Both the position numbers and the translations under genes were made by a program. Positions 32,627 through 42,322 of a DNA stretch of 64,000 nt are shown one piece after another. How positions within the stretch are numbered: position 1 is the stretch's first letter; each line of letters opens with the position of its first letter. Below the pieces are notes generated by a model that was not told the origin of the DNA, ran no database searches, and was given only the letters and a program-made list of their open reading frames with translations. The DNA comes from Eretmocerus hayati (taxonomy: Eukaryota; Arthropoda; Insecta; Hymenoptera; Aphelinidae), in NCBI GenBank assembly GCA_029851415.1, contig CM056743.1:89378501-89442500 (forward strand), written 5' to 3'.

Positions 32627-33634
32627 TCACTCATCTCGTAGTGGTATTGAAATGATTTCTCCCCGTGCATTTAATCCGATATATGCGATTTTCGAAGAGA
32701 CGCGGCTTACGGTGTGTGGGTTAACCCTGAATCCCGGGGGGTACGCATTATACATTCGGTAGCGTTCTTTATCTAGTAAGGGAATTTTCAAATTGGTTAC
32801 GATCAATTTGTTTCTTCTTTGGATGGAAAATTGTAAAAGCTCGTCGTTGAGGTCCCATTCGGCGTCTGGGGACAAGTTTTTCATGAATTTTCCGAAACTT
32901 TGACGCCTAGTTTGGCCTAACAACAACAAAGATAACTTTCTGACCCTTATTGTTTCAAGTATTCCCATCATGCAATTATAAATGGAAGTTTGGAGAGCTT
33001 CCGTGGCGTTGAACGTGTATCCCTAGGTTTCCGCTGCCCTAAAGTACTCGTCCGGGTTTTTCGACAAAATAACGTCAGTGTATTTTCCTTCCATGATTTT
33101 ACTCAAATTTCTGAGTGAGCCTAGAAGGTTGTAAATTTAAATTTCGGCTGTAGTTGAATGTTTACGTGTTTCTCGTTTTATGGGGGTGAATGAGCTCATG
33201 GCTGATTGGTGGGCTCTTCTATAGATTTCGAGTCATCTAATCTCTCGTGAACTGAAATTTTTGTTGAGAACAACTGTGTTATCTTCGGGGGAAAATTCTT
33301 GAATAATTTGTAGGTGGGTCTCTAACCGACCTATTACCATGAGAAATCCCTGTAGCTTATCTATATACATTCGGCATGCATTTGATGTACTTGGGCATGA
33401 GTCAGCGATCGTGGATATTCGGAGTTTGTATGCTTTGTTGATCACATGACAATCTGTGGGATCTAAGGTTATCTGATACGCGAAATGCGACCGTATAATT
33501 CTCAGCGTGCCTGCGTATTCAAAATGAATACTACTTCCTTCGAAAATTTGATGTAACTGGGAGGGCGAAGATTGGGTTACTGATTCTGCGGACAACGTCG
33601 CTATGATTGTGACTTTTGTGGCCCGAAGAGCCAT
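32627..33634 (-). pseudogene. Retroviral envelope (F-like) remnants
   Basis: Two minus-strand open frames, 33634-33233 and 32971-32627, separated by a broken stretch with stops. The downstream frame has the block LKIPLLDKERYRMYNAYPP followed by IAYIGL, which resembles a conserved part of insect retrovirus and baculovirus F-type envelope ectodomains. The upstream frame has the Cys-containing surface-subunit character (FEYAGTLRIIRSHFAYQ, then spaced Cys). No cleavage site, fusion peptide or membrane anchor is visible, and there is no adjacent pol. I read it as a decayed envelope from an errantivirus-like or BEL-like element, with moderate certainty. It is not closely similar to the env at 58.0-60.0 kb. 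Confidence 0.45.
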
Positions 33635-35756
33635 TCACACGTTGGGACCTTCATAATCAAGATTATTCCCTCAAAGTTTTTCTGGTTTCGGCGCATATCG
33701 TTCGTTTGATGAGGGTCATTATAATATTCACTTGTGATACCGTTATTCTCTCGCGTCAAAAGGGGTCGAATCGCATCTGTCATTTCGTAAATTCTGCTCC
33801 TTGCGTTATTCCACATGAAATCCAGCTACACAGAAACCACGCTCTGCTGCCAGTTTTCGTTATGTGAGGTTTCTACCGTAATCTTCCTTGAAAGATGAGG
33901 CAAAATCTAACTTCAGCAGAGCTGCTACCACCCCATTTTCGGTAGATACCTGGGAATAGAGACTCGCGCAGTGGAAATAAATGCAGGGAAGTTCGGGATC
34001 GTTTCTGGTGTATATCCATATGGATACGTTCACGTCGGCACCGGATCGGGGAAGGATGCCGCGTGCATGAACAGTCTGGATTTCCCGAGGGCAAATAACT
34101 ACACCAGCCTAGTTAGGTTACCGAAGCCTTATTTAAGTTTGATTTGTATAAGGAATAGATACGGTTGGTATATTTCACACCATAAACAAGCTACTTTGGT
34201 TGTCGACCCGTGGCGAACGAGAGGTGGAGAAGAGGAAGAGTGAGGGAGGAGAATACAATTCAAAGAGGACTGGGCCTGTGATCGCTCGAGTCCGACTCTC
34301 GATACTCTTGCATGGTTGGATGGCTGATGATCCGCTAAACGTGGCCCCTGCCCTCTATTCTGATCCGCTAAACGTGGCCCCTGCCCTCTATTCTGATTCG
34401 CTTGACACTATCTATTCGTCACCAAGTCCGATATTCATGATAAGTCTCATTCATCTTCCTGGGACTCAAGAATATTATCATGATTTTAGAATCAAACTTT
34501 TCCACTATCGTCTATTTTCTGCATGACTTGAATTGCACAATTTTGGGATCGGAGCTGGCTTATCGGCTCTAGCTCTGCCGTCCCGCTCACGAGTCCTACT
34601 CTCGACTGACTTTTCAATATTATCCCACACGACTCGTCATCTTGCTTTCGGCGTGGAGTTTCTATTCTCTTTAACCACGTCCGCGTTTTATCGCAACAAA
34701 AGAAATTCTGTCTCTTTCTCTCTCTTTTCCTCATTCGTCGGCTACTATACTGGACCCAAGTGGAGGAGTCTATTAGTATCTCCGTTGGACCTCTGCGCGT
34801 GGAATCACTTTTACTTCCCAATATTGCGAATATACTCGTGAGCACGATAAACCTCGTCTCGACTGCAGTTTGAAAGGACTCTATTCGGCCAACGGGCTAA
34901 CGCTATGATTGAATGGGCTATACCGTTATTCTGTTCCGAGTTTGAGATTTTGGGTTGAATGACCCGAATGGGGCTCAGCAATGCAAGAATGTGTCATGCA
35001 ACATAGAGATCTCAGGACGAATTTCTGAAGAATTCTCACACCAATAATTTTGGGATAAAATTGTCTCCTCTTCCAATTGGCTTATTCAAAATTCTAAGAA
35101 TCCGCCATCGCGACCTTCGAAGGGGCGATAAACCAAAAAATCGCCGTTTTTCGAACAATTTGGGGTGGGAAAGAATTTTTTTTGAAAAATGCATTAACTT
35201 TTTAATCATCAAAATCGACGTAGATTGCTCCACCTCCGAGTTGAACCCCGAGTACAGCATTCTCGGTTAATTCTGACGTTTCCATGTATCCCATCATCAT
35301 ATGAGCACTAGACGATAATCATGAGGAAAGGATTCGGATTCCTCATGAGAAATGCTACAATTTTTTCTTTCGAAACACCCTGATTCCTCCATTATAATGA
35401 TAGCGCATGATTGTGCCAACCCCTGATTTTTTCCCCACTTATCGGTATCACCCATTCCACTGGCGTTCTCTTGCTCCCTAACTCCGTTGATTACACAGAC
35501 CCACAAAGAGAAGAGGTACCCGTACGCAGAGACCGGAACTATGTATCCCCATGCAAAATCGTGCGCTGAATTCGAAAATGCCATAACTTCTTACCGGACA
35601 CCACGAAATTTTCAGAGAAATTGAAATAAAAAATTCTTGAAGTCAGGTATTGGATTTTTGACTTCGGATTCTGAAAGGGGAGAAAATTTCACGTCCAAAT
35701 GCGGACTTTCAAGGTTTTTCATTTTTGGTGGTCTTTCTGGTTCAGCACCCAGAGTA
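33635..35756. other. No gene recognised
   Basis: Short open frames on both strands without recognised motifs. Contains a 33-bp tandem repeat (listed separately). Confidence 0.45.
34329..34410. repeat. 33-bp tandem repeat, about 2.5 copies
   Basis: GATCCGCTAAACGTGGCCCC followed by TGCCCTCTATTCT, exact at 34329-34361 and 34362-34394, with a partial third copy starting GATTCGCTTGAC. Confidence 0.95.
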
Positions 35757-35960
35757 GCACTCGTGATCTGAAACTCAATGTGGTACTCGTAATCTAGAAC
35801 TAAATGTGGTACTCGTGATCCAGAATTGAATGTGGTGCCTTTGATCGAGAACTTGACGTTTTACTCTTGTTGTAAACTCTATCACGATCTCTCGAGAACG
35901 TGGAAGATATCTGAGGATCAAAAGTCCCACATTGGATTTTTGAACACGGGCACTTTATTG
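35757..35960. repeat. Inverted segment of the 26-bp minisatellite
   Basis: Units TGTGGTACTCGTGATCCAGA (35808) and relatives are the reverse complement of the main array. They are followed at about 35870-35960 by diverged sequence before the array starts in the other orientation, making a head-to-head arrangement. Confidence 0.75.
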
Positions 35961-36519
35961 AGTTCTGTATCACGAGTACCACATTGAGTTTTGGATCACG
36001 AGTACCACATTGAGCTCTAGATAACGAGTACAACATTGAAATCCAGGTCACGAGTGCCAAATCGAGTTCTCGATCACGAGAACCACATTGAGTTTTGGAT
36101 TACCAGTACCACATTGAGTACTGTATCACGAGTAATACATCGAATACTCGATTACGAGTACCACATTGACTTCTGGATTACCAGTACCACATTGAGTACT
36201 GTACCACGAGTAGTACATCGAATACTCGATTACGAGTACCACATTGAGTTCCAGATCACGAGTACCACATTGAGGACTCGTTCACAGGTACCAAGTTGGG
36301 TTCCAGATCACGAGTACCACATCGAGTTCTCGATCACGAGTACTACATTGAGTTTTTGAACACGATCGGCACATTGAGGTTTCGTTTACAAGTACCACGT
36401 TGGGTTCCAGATCACGAGTACTACATCGAGTTCTCGATCACGAGTACCACGTCAAGTTCTGGATCACGAGTACCACATTGAGTCCTAGATCACGAGTGAC
36501 ACATCGAGTTCTAGGTCAC
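35961..36519. repeat. 26-bp minisatellite, main array
   Basis: About 20 units with consensus GATCACGAGTACCACATTGAG plus a five-base variable part (TTCTG, TTTTG, TACTG and similar). There is sequence-level variation between units, and some units are longer. Open frames through it are repetitive. The same units reappear at 39679-39800 beyond the hAT insertion. Confidence 0.9.
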
Positions 36520-36645
36520 GATTCGTATTCGTCCCGAATTGAATAGTGGTGAGAGTAGCGAAGAAAATCAAAATACTTTCAAGAAGTTCTTCAGATACTC
36601 CAAAGATGAAACTAATGGGAAAATTGGAATATGCCTGCTCTGTCG

Positions 36646-37525
36646 CACAGTGGGGCTAAAAATTGATTTCGGGACAAGATTCAGCGCCACGCGGATCCTC
36701 AACCAATCGAAATGATTCAGACGGGATCTTTCCCGTCTTTCGACACTCTACTAGATTCCTCCCCGGAGAATTTGATTTAGGAAGCCACGGGGTCACAGAA
36801 TCGTGTTGGTCGATCAACCAAAAATCGTCGAAAATCGAGTCTCCTCGGTCCTGGCGGAAATGTAAGATTTCCTGGTTGGGCCCAAAATACATGTTCTTGA
36901 TCCCACTTGATGAGAGAAATACTCTCATCATCGCAGAACTCCGATAACCTAACTTTAAATCGGAATCTCAGGCTCAACTACCTTGGTAATCAACCTCAAT
37001 CATTCAAAATCGACTTTCTACGATCCTGGCGGTAATGTACGGGATTCTAGGCGGGCTCAAATTATAAATTAGAGATACACAACGTGTAAGCCCATGTGAC
37101 AGGAATTCACGAGCTTGATCCGAGGGCTTCAGAACTCTGCAACATCTCCACTCACTCAGTACTGCAATATCATCGAAATCCACGACCTCTTGGAGTATAC
37201 GTCGATGTAGCCTGACAAAATGTTTCTCTAAGGTGTCAACCTCCACCTCAAATGCTTTTTGAACACTCCCACCTGGATTTGAGGATGATTTCACTAAAGA
37301 GGAACTATTTATCAGTAATCAGTACAAACTGGTCCTTTTTGCTTTTCGTCTTGATCGCCCTCCAACACGATCCTGAGCCTCCAGAGTTACCCGAATCCAG
37401 TTCTCCAGGGAGGTTCCTTGTAGAGTGAGGAGAAACGAGAAAAAGCCCGTTAGAATTGTTTCGATCGGTTTCAAATTCGCGTGGCGCAGAATCTCGTCCC
37501 GAAATCGATTTTTAGCCCCACTGTG
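36646..37525. mobile_element. Non-autonomous Transib-like element, 880 bp, in the hAT BED finger
   Basis: Terminal inverted repeats of about 47 bp begin CACAGTGGGGCTAAAAAT at 36646 and mirror the end at 37525, with about four mismatches. A 5-bp duplication, TGTCG (36641-36645 and 37526-37530), flanks it. Removing the element and one copy of TGTCG makes the BED-finger frame continuous, so both boundaries are exact. CACAGTG termini with 5-bp GC-rich duplications are what Transib/ProtoRAG-type transposases produce. No transposase is encoded; open frames are short. Internally, a block with CGAGTCTCCTCGGTCCTGGC (36836) recurs diverged near 37013. Confidence 0.85.
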
Positions 37526-38869
37526 TGTCGTACGAAGAATGTTGAGAAGAAGGTTAAAATGAAGCAAGGGAACACTAGTGGATTGAAAGTGCATTCACGT
37601 CTCTACCACCAAAGTGAATATGAAACGAAGTTTGGTTATTCTGAAGAAATGAAACGCAAGTCGTCAGATCATCAACCTACTTTGAAATTTCCAATCGTAA
37701 GTTCTTGTTAACTTTTATAACTATGTTCCATACGATCGATGATCCCGGGATGAGATGAAATTATATTTCACTTTTTTCTTCAGAAAAAACCAGAAATTGA
37801 TTGGGACAGATTAATCACAGTCTGGTCGAGTAAAAGAATCTACCTTTAAATTTTTTCGACGCCAAGTTTACCAGATACTTCTTCAGTTTGTTGAGTCCTG
37901 CTATGAAAATGCCATTTTAAAAGATTCAGCTGCGATGAAACTGAGGCGCGATTCGAGCAAATGCAGAATAATCTACTCAGCATATTACAAGAAAATGACT
38001 CGTAATTCTCGTTCACGGTCGACGGATGGATCGCGAAGAATGGCCGATCGTACCACGGGATCACTGTTCATTTTATTGATGAAAATTTGTTTCTACAATC
38101 TACTGCTCTCGCCTTGGTACCGTCGCGTGGCCGTCACACTGGTGAAGATGTTGCAAAGTTATTCTACAACGTAATTAAACCAAGGAAGATGCATAAAAAA
38201 ATTCAAGGAATAACATTAGATGATGCTAATAATAACGTAAGAACGAGATGGAACAGTACACACGATATGCTCGAGGTATTCTTATATTTGAAGGAAGGAA
38301 TCGTCATCATGTTTTGAATGAATGCAGGCGTCAAAAAGTTCAAGTTGGAGGAAGATGAATAGTTTTTGCTAGAAGAAGTTTATGAATTCTTGCACCACTC
38401 CCAATTGATTTCAAACATTTTTTCGTCAGAGAGTTTCCGTACTTCACCAGAATTTATTGTTTCGTTCAACGTACTACTGGATAGTATTGGAAAAAGAACT
38501 TGTACTGCTGGATAGTATTGGGAAAAGAACTTCCAGAATGATGAAGTATTGCTCGTTATATTTCAAGCAAGACGAGATAAACTCCTCAAACACTATACGA
38601 AGTGCAATTGGATATACTGCGTCTCTTCAATTCTCGACCCAAGGCATGAGATCGCAGGTTTTGAAAGTACTAGCTGGGGAAGGAGATGAAAGACTGCTCG
38701 GTCCAAGTTTTCAAAGACATTTATTGCAATCAATATTGCAAAGTAGAGCAAGAGGTGATCGAGATGCCAGCTAAAAAACAAAGAGTTGAATCAGATGACT
38801 ATCTAGATTCATTCTACGTTAACGAAGACAGTACAATGTGCGACAAGTATGTTGAAGAGTTGAATGAGT

Positions 38870-39183
38870 TGAGACGTGGAGGGGGATTCGGCACATAAGG
38901 TGAGATGTGAGGGAGATGTTTGAATAATAGGCAAGATGTACTTTACTGATACCTTTATATACTTGGAAAAGTAAGTGTAAGTGGTACGTGTGGAACGCAG
39001 CGCGAAGCGCACCCGAGATGGTCTGGGTGGCTTGGCCGCTCCGAGCGGTCTCTCGAGCATGCCGAGCATTGTCATCGACGATGCTCTGCATCTCCATGAA
39101 GTAGCGCCAAAGGAGAGAGTGCAAAGCCACGTCAAGGGACGAGGAGAGGCGCGGGCAGGAGGCCCGAGACTCACCACGTCACA
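38870..39183 (-). mobile_element. LTR-like insertion, 314 bp, in the hAT C-terminal region
   Basis: Ends are TGAGACGTGG and CCACGTCACA (near-perfect inverted ends of TG...CA type), flanked by GAGT at 38866-38869 and 39184-39187. Removing the insert and one GAGT makes the hAT frame continuous from the VEELNE block into the DILQWW block, which fixes the boundaries. On the minus strand a TATATAAAG box lies about 80 bp before the end. This fits a solo LTR with a 4-bp target duplication; a short TIR transposon is the alternative. Confidence 0.7.
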
Positions 39184-39678
39184 GAGTATTTGAACTCTAC
39201 AAGAGCAACGAGACACACAGATATTCTTCAGTGGTGGAAAAAACACCAGACCTTAAACGCATCATTGGCATCTATGGCAAGAGATGTCCGGAGTACATAA
39301 GCCTCGTCAGTCCCAGTTGAACGGTTCTTTTCGACAGGATCCTTGACTATGACAGCCAAACGCTCAAGATTGAATGACAAGACGCTCACATCACTCATGT
39401 GCGTCAATTCCTGGTCTAAATCTCTTTTGCATGAGGACATATGTGAAATCAAATATGAGTTGTTGCAATACAACAATGAAACTTTGATAAAGATTCACTT
39501 GTTGATTAGAAATTCATGATTCCATGATTATTTGGATTTGGAAAAAATTTTCCGATATTTCGATATTCACGATATATCGACCTGTTTGATATCGATGTCG
39601 GTATGTTTCTCTTGGGTTGATATGGTATCGATATCGATTCGATATCGATATTATATCGGAAAATCGCGAAACTCTAGT

Positions 39679-39800
39679 CACAAATACCACATTGAGTTCT
39701 AGATCACAAATACCACATCGAGTTTTTAAACACGATCACCACATTGGGTCTTGTTCACAAGTACCACGTTGGGTTCCAGATCACGAGTATGACATCGAAT
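39679..39800. repeat. 26-bp minisatellite, part beyond the hAT insertion
   Basis: About five units such as CACAAATACCACATTGAGTT and GGTTCCAGATCACGAGTAT. They continue the array that ends at 36519. Confidence 0.85.
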
Positions 39801-40750
39801 TGTACTTCTTTCCCCTTATGGACCTGTGTTATGGATACCATATTGTGGCCCAGACTCCCTCGCTTCAGGAGCGCTATGAGGGTGTACAGCTGCATCCGAT
39901 GCTGTCGAGCATTCAGCGACGTGAGGAGTACCAGCCACCGCTTTGTAACGAGATCGGAATCACATTCACGGGAGCACCATGTGGCTTCGCAGCATCAACC
40001 ACCCGACCTCTGTATCGTCGACAGCATTGACTGGAGATTATCGTTGCCACCGTGAAGGGGTTTGCACAAAAGACATCTGCACGATTTTCAAGGATTTCAG
40101 ACCCCTCTCTCCCCCCTTGTCGCACCTCGTCACATTCGCGCGGAGTCCCCTTTGGAAAGATATCACATACATCACCTCCTCCTTTTATAGACCAAAATTC
40201 CATCCGAGTCATCTTTGTGTAATGAGATGATCGTCGAGTGACAGACTCACCAAAAACATGATTTAAATGATGACATTCAAATTCCATGTCCATTGTTCTC
40301 AAACAGGCGCCCCACTGAAAACGCGCGGCCGACCGGACGAGCGGCAGAGCGGGCTACCAGATGGGCGCCCTGCCGCCGTAATATTTTTGTTGGAAAGTGC
40401 ACCCGGCAGGGCGATTGCTCGGCTGGGTGGCGGGAAAATTGATTTTTCCAAAAATATCGCGGTCGAGTCCTTGAATTATCACGAGTTCTTGTAGAAAACC
40501 ATGAGCATCGTTAAACGGAAGGCACGAACTTTTATCCGTCCCTGTTCAATATGAACAACGAGAAAACTACCCGACTGTACTGCGGCCACGGCTTGACCTA
40601 CTCGTGCACGTGAACAGCTGATCGATCGATATTTGCATCAGCAGCTGTTTCGAGATATTCACAAGATGTAAATATGCACTGAGCCGCATTATATAATATT
40701 CCAGACATACATGTTTTCCTCGTGACCAAAAGGACCTCACAGGATCATTC
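39801..40750. other. No gene recognised; one GC-rich dyad
   Basis: Open frames on both strands (for example minus 39913-40302) show no motif that I recognise. GGGCGCCCTGCCG at about 40362 and CCCGGCAGGGCG at about 40400 form an inverted repeat in a GC-rich patch that contrasts with the AT-rich surroundings. Confidence 0.45.
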
Positions 40751-41193
40751 ATGGATGGTGACCCTCAAATATCGGATGCTCTAGATCGTGCGAATCTTGA
40801 CGATGACCAAGAGGATTCCGTTAGAAGAGGATTAAACCCTGGCAGCTTAGACGAGTCAAATCCTCAAGCTCGAATACAAATTTCACTCAGGATAGTATGC
40901 TAAGAGACCCTTGATCGATTGAAAGTTCCCAAACATTCATATTAGCAGTGTCGGATGGGAATTGGTTACGCTGTCCATTGAAGTACGGGATGCGGTAAGT
41001 GAGAATCTGGGATCTGTTTAATTCCGAGGAGTAGGAATCCGCAAACCGATCAACCCTCCTCCTGCAGGTGGTGGACGGGCTCCGTGCGCTAGGCTCTGAA
41101 AGCTGTTGGGAGGATCAAGGAGGGGGTGATGGAGATTCTGGAGATTCCAAAGATATAAGCCTCGATCTACGAAGGGCCAACTTAGTGGAAAAT
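40751..41193 (+). CDS. Candidate two-exon gene start, unknown product
   Basis: ATG at 40751 opens an acidic frame (MDGDPQISDALDRANLDDDQ). A GTATGC donor at 40895 and a CTCCTCCTGCAG acceptor ending 41067 give a phase-0 intron of 173 bp. Exon 2 (41068-41193, 42 codons, acidic and Gly-rich) ends at a GTGAGG donor, also phase 0. Both exons stay open only if spliced this way, since exon 1 meets a TAA 6 bp after the donor. It is not a recognised family, and further exons are not seen. The gene would run opposite and adjacent to the kinesin-13 exon. Could be chance. Confidence 0.3.
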
Positions 41194-41223
41194 GTGAGGT
41201 TCACGATCTTTTGGAACGCATAC

Positions 41224-41590
41224 CTGATCATGCCGAGGAACTCCCAATTCGGATTGCCTGGATCAACGTTCATCAGAGCTTCCTTCTCTTCTTTTAATTC
41301 TGCTTGACGCTGTCGCCTCTCTTCTCTATTCTTCTTCAACCTCTCAACCTCTTTGACAACATTGGATCGTCGAGTTCTTGCATTATCTTGAATTTGTTGG
41401 ACTTGAGGCTGTTTCTGCCTCATAGGAAAAGAATTAGGGATTGGGAAGGTACAAGTGGTTGAGATCGGCGAGACACCGTCGAATTCTCGCCGGCTGGTCA
41501 AATTCAATTGAAGATCACAGGAACCATTGGATGAACTCGGCATCACATTCGTGGCTCTATTTGCAAGTCGGTTCAGCGGTTTGTTTGGCA
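41224..41590 (-). CDS. Klp10A-like: Kinesin-13 exon (KIF2/Klp10A type), neck region
   Basis: An internal exon bounded by TGTTTTTCCAG on its 5' side and a GTATGC donor after 41224 (367 nt, phases compatible with internal splicing). The translated C-terminal half, NARTRRSNVVKEVERLKKNR followed by LKEEKEALMNVDPGNPNWEF and MIR, is the charged, helical neck preceding the motor in kinesin-13 proteins. These depolymerise microtubule ends at spindles and centrosomes. The N-terminal half is Ser/Pro/Asn-rich, as in the poorly conserved N-terminus. The motor-domain exon that should follow (towards lower coordinates) is not found in this window. It may lie beyond transposon-filled introns, or this is a stray duplicated exon. 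The frame is open and splice sites are good, so a live gene is plausible. Confidence 0.75.
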
Positions 41591-41837
41591 CTGGAAAAAC
41601 ATGATCATGATAGTTTAATTCACCTTCAAACGCTAAGAGGGTATCAGAATTCAGTCGGATATTCGCTGAAGCGAGCTTTGATGATATCAAATTGCTATCT
41701 CCCACATATGATACGCAGTCATAAGAATGTTCACAGCAACTCATGACACAAGACTATCTGCTGAGTGAATAACGCAATATCATAGTTATTAGTTGAGTCG
41801 CTACACTCCGAAGAGGTAAAGTCGAGTCCAACTAGCC

Positions 41838-42322
41838 TACTAGTCAGAGTGATGAGAGAGAACTTCCCAGAGTTCGGCTCGCCGCGACTGAATACTCTCT
41901 TCAGGATCGGGGCGCTAGGCTCTGGAACTCTCTGCCTCTCGTCTTAAGCCACACATCCCCTGTGTCAACATTCAAATCCTCGCTGAAACTTCAGCTGCTC
42001 GAGCTTGACTCCCAAGACTCTGCAATTATCCCAACTATGTCACGCAGAGTACTCCCAGTGACTGAATGATTATTTGTCTGGAAGGAATTCTGTAATTTGT
42101 GCCTTGCAAGTATATTACTTGACATAAGTTGAATCAACGACGTATCATATCCGTGATGAAACTGACTTCGGATAGCTTTGACCAAATATCCTTGTTATAT
42201 TTCTTCCGTGCGGTTAGAGATTTAGAAGTGTAGTGTACGAAATCATCTTATGTATGAGAATATGTTTTCGGATTTGGAGAATTTTGTTTTTGCCTCGGGC
42301 GAAACAAAGCTTATCTTATCTC
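41838..42322 (+). mobile_element. CR1/L2-like non-LTR 3' end fragment
   Basis: The frame ending with TGA at 42067 has RGARLWNSLPLVLSHTSPVS followed by TFKSSLKLQLLEL, the usual extreme C-terminus of CR1/L2-like ORF2 proteins. The 3' untranslated part ends CTCGGGCGAAACAAAGCTTA (about 42294), similar to the CCCGAGGGCAAATAAAGG-type tails of the other copies. No reverse transcriptase remains upstream, so it is strongly 5'-truncated. It sits close to the 5' side of the kinesin exon. Confidence 0.7.

Larger units (their letters stand above)
36525..39470 (+). pseudogene. hAT transposase (BED finger, RNase-H-like core, dimerisation domain)
   Basis: Blocks in order: RYSKDETNGKIGICLLC and, beyond the nested insertion, KQGNTSGLKVHSRLYH form the BED-type zinc finger (C-x2-C and H-x4-H). 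A probable 87-bp intron (GTAAGT at 37697, CAG ending 37783) follows. Next come DGWIAKNGRSYHGITVHF and GRHTGEDVAKL (catalytic core region), RTRWNSTHDML, SSILDPRHEIAGFE, and the C-terminal hAT_C block DILQWWKKHQ with SSVPVERFFSTGSL and LMCVNSW. The core is broken by frameshifts and stops between 37840 and 38780, including a 30-bp duplication near 38467-38530, and by an in-frame TAA in hAT_C near 39292. hAT transposases cut and paste with 8-bp target duplications; this copy cannot. Confidence 0.85.
36520..39678 (+). mobile_element. hAT transposon, 5'-truncated, with nested insertions
   Basis: The transposase remnant runs from a BED zinc finger to the hAT C-terminal dimerisation block. The right end, read on the minus strand, gives AGAGTTTCGCGATTTTCC and a CGATATCGAT-rich subterminal region (39560-39678), a typical hAT terminus. 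No matching left terminus is seen: coding sequence begins almost at the minisatellite boundary. The same minisatellite flanks both sides, so the element inserted into it. Two younger insertions sit inside, 36646-37525 and 38870-39183. Confidence 0.85.

Noticed and set aside
36036..36481. Open frames over the 26-bp minisatellite (HIEFWITSTTL-type repeats)
   Set aside because: Repeat translation; it is interrupted by unit-length changes and has no counterpart elsewhere.
41068..41193. Plus-strand exon as continuation of kinesin-13
   Set aside because: Opposite strand to the kinesin exon, and acidic/Gly-rich sequence unlike the motor domain.
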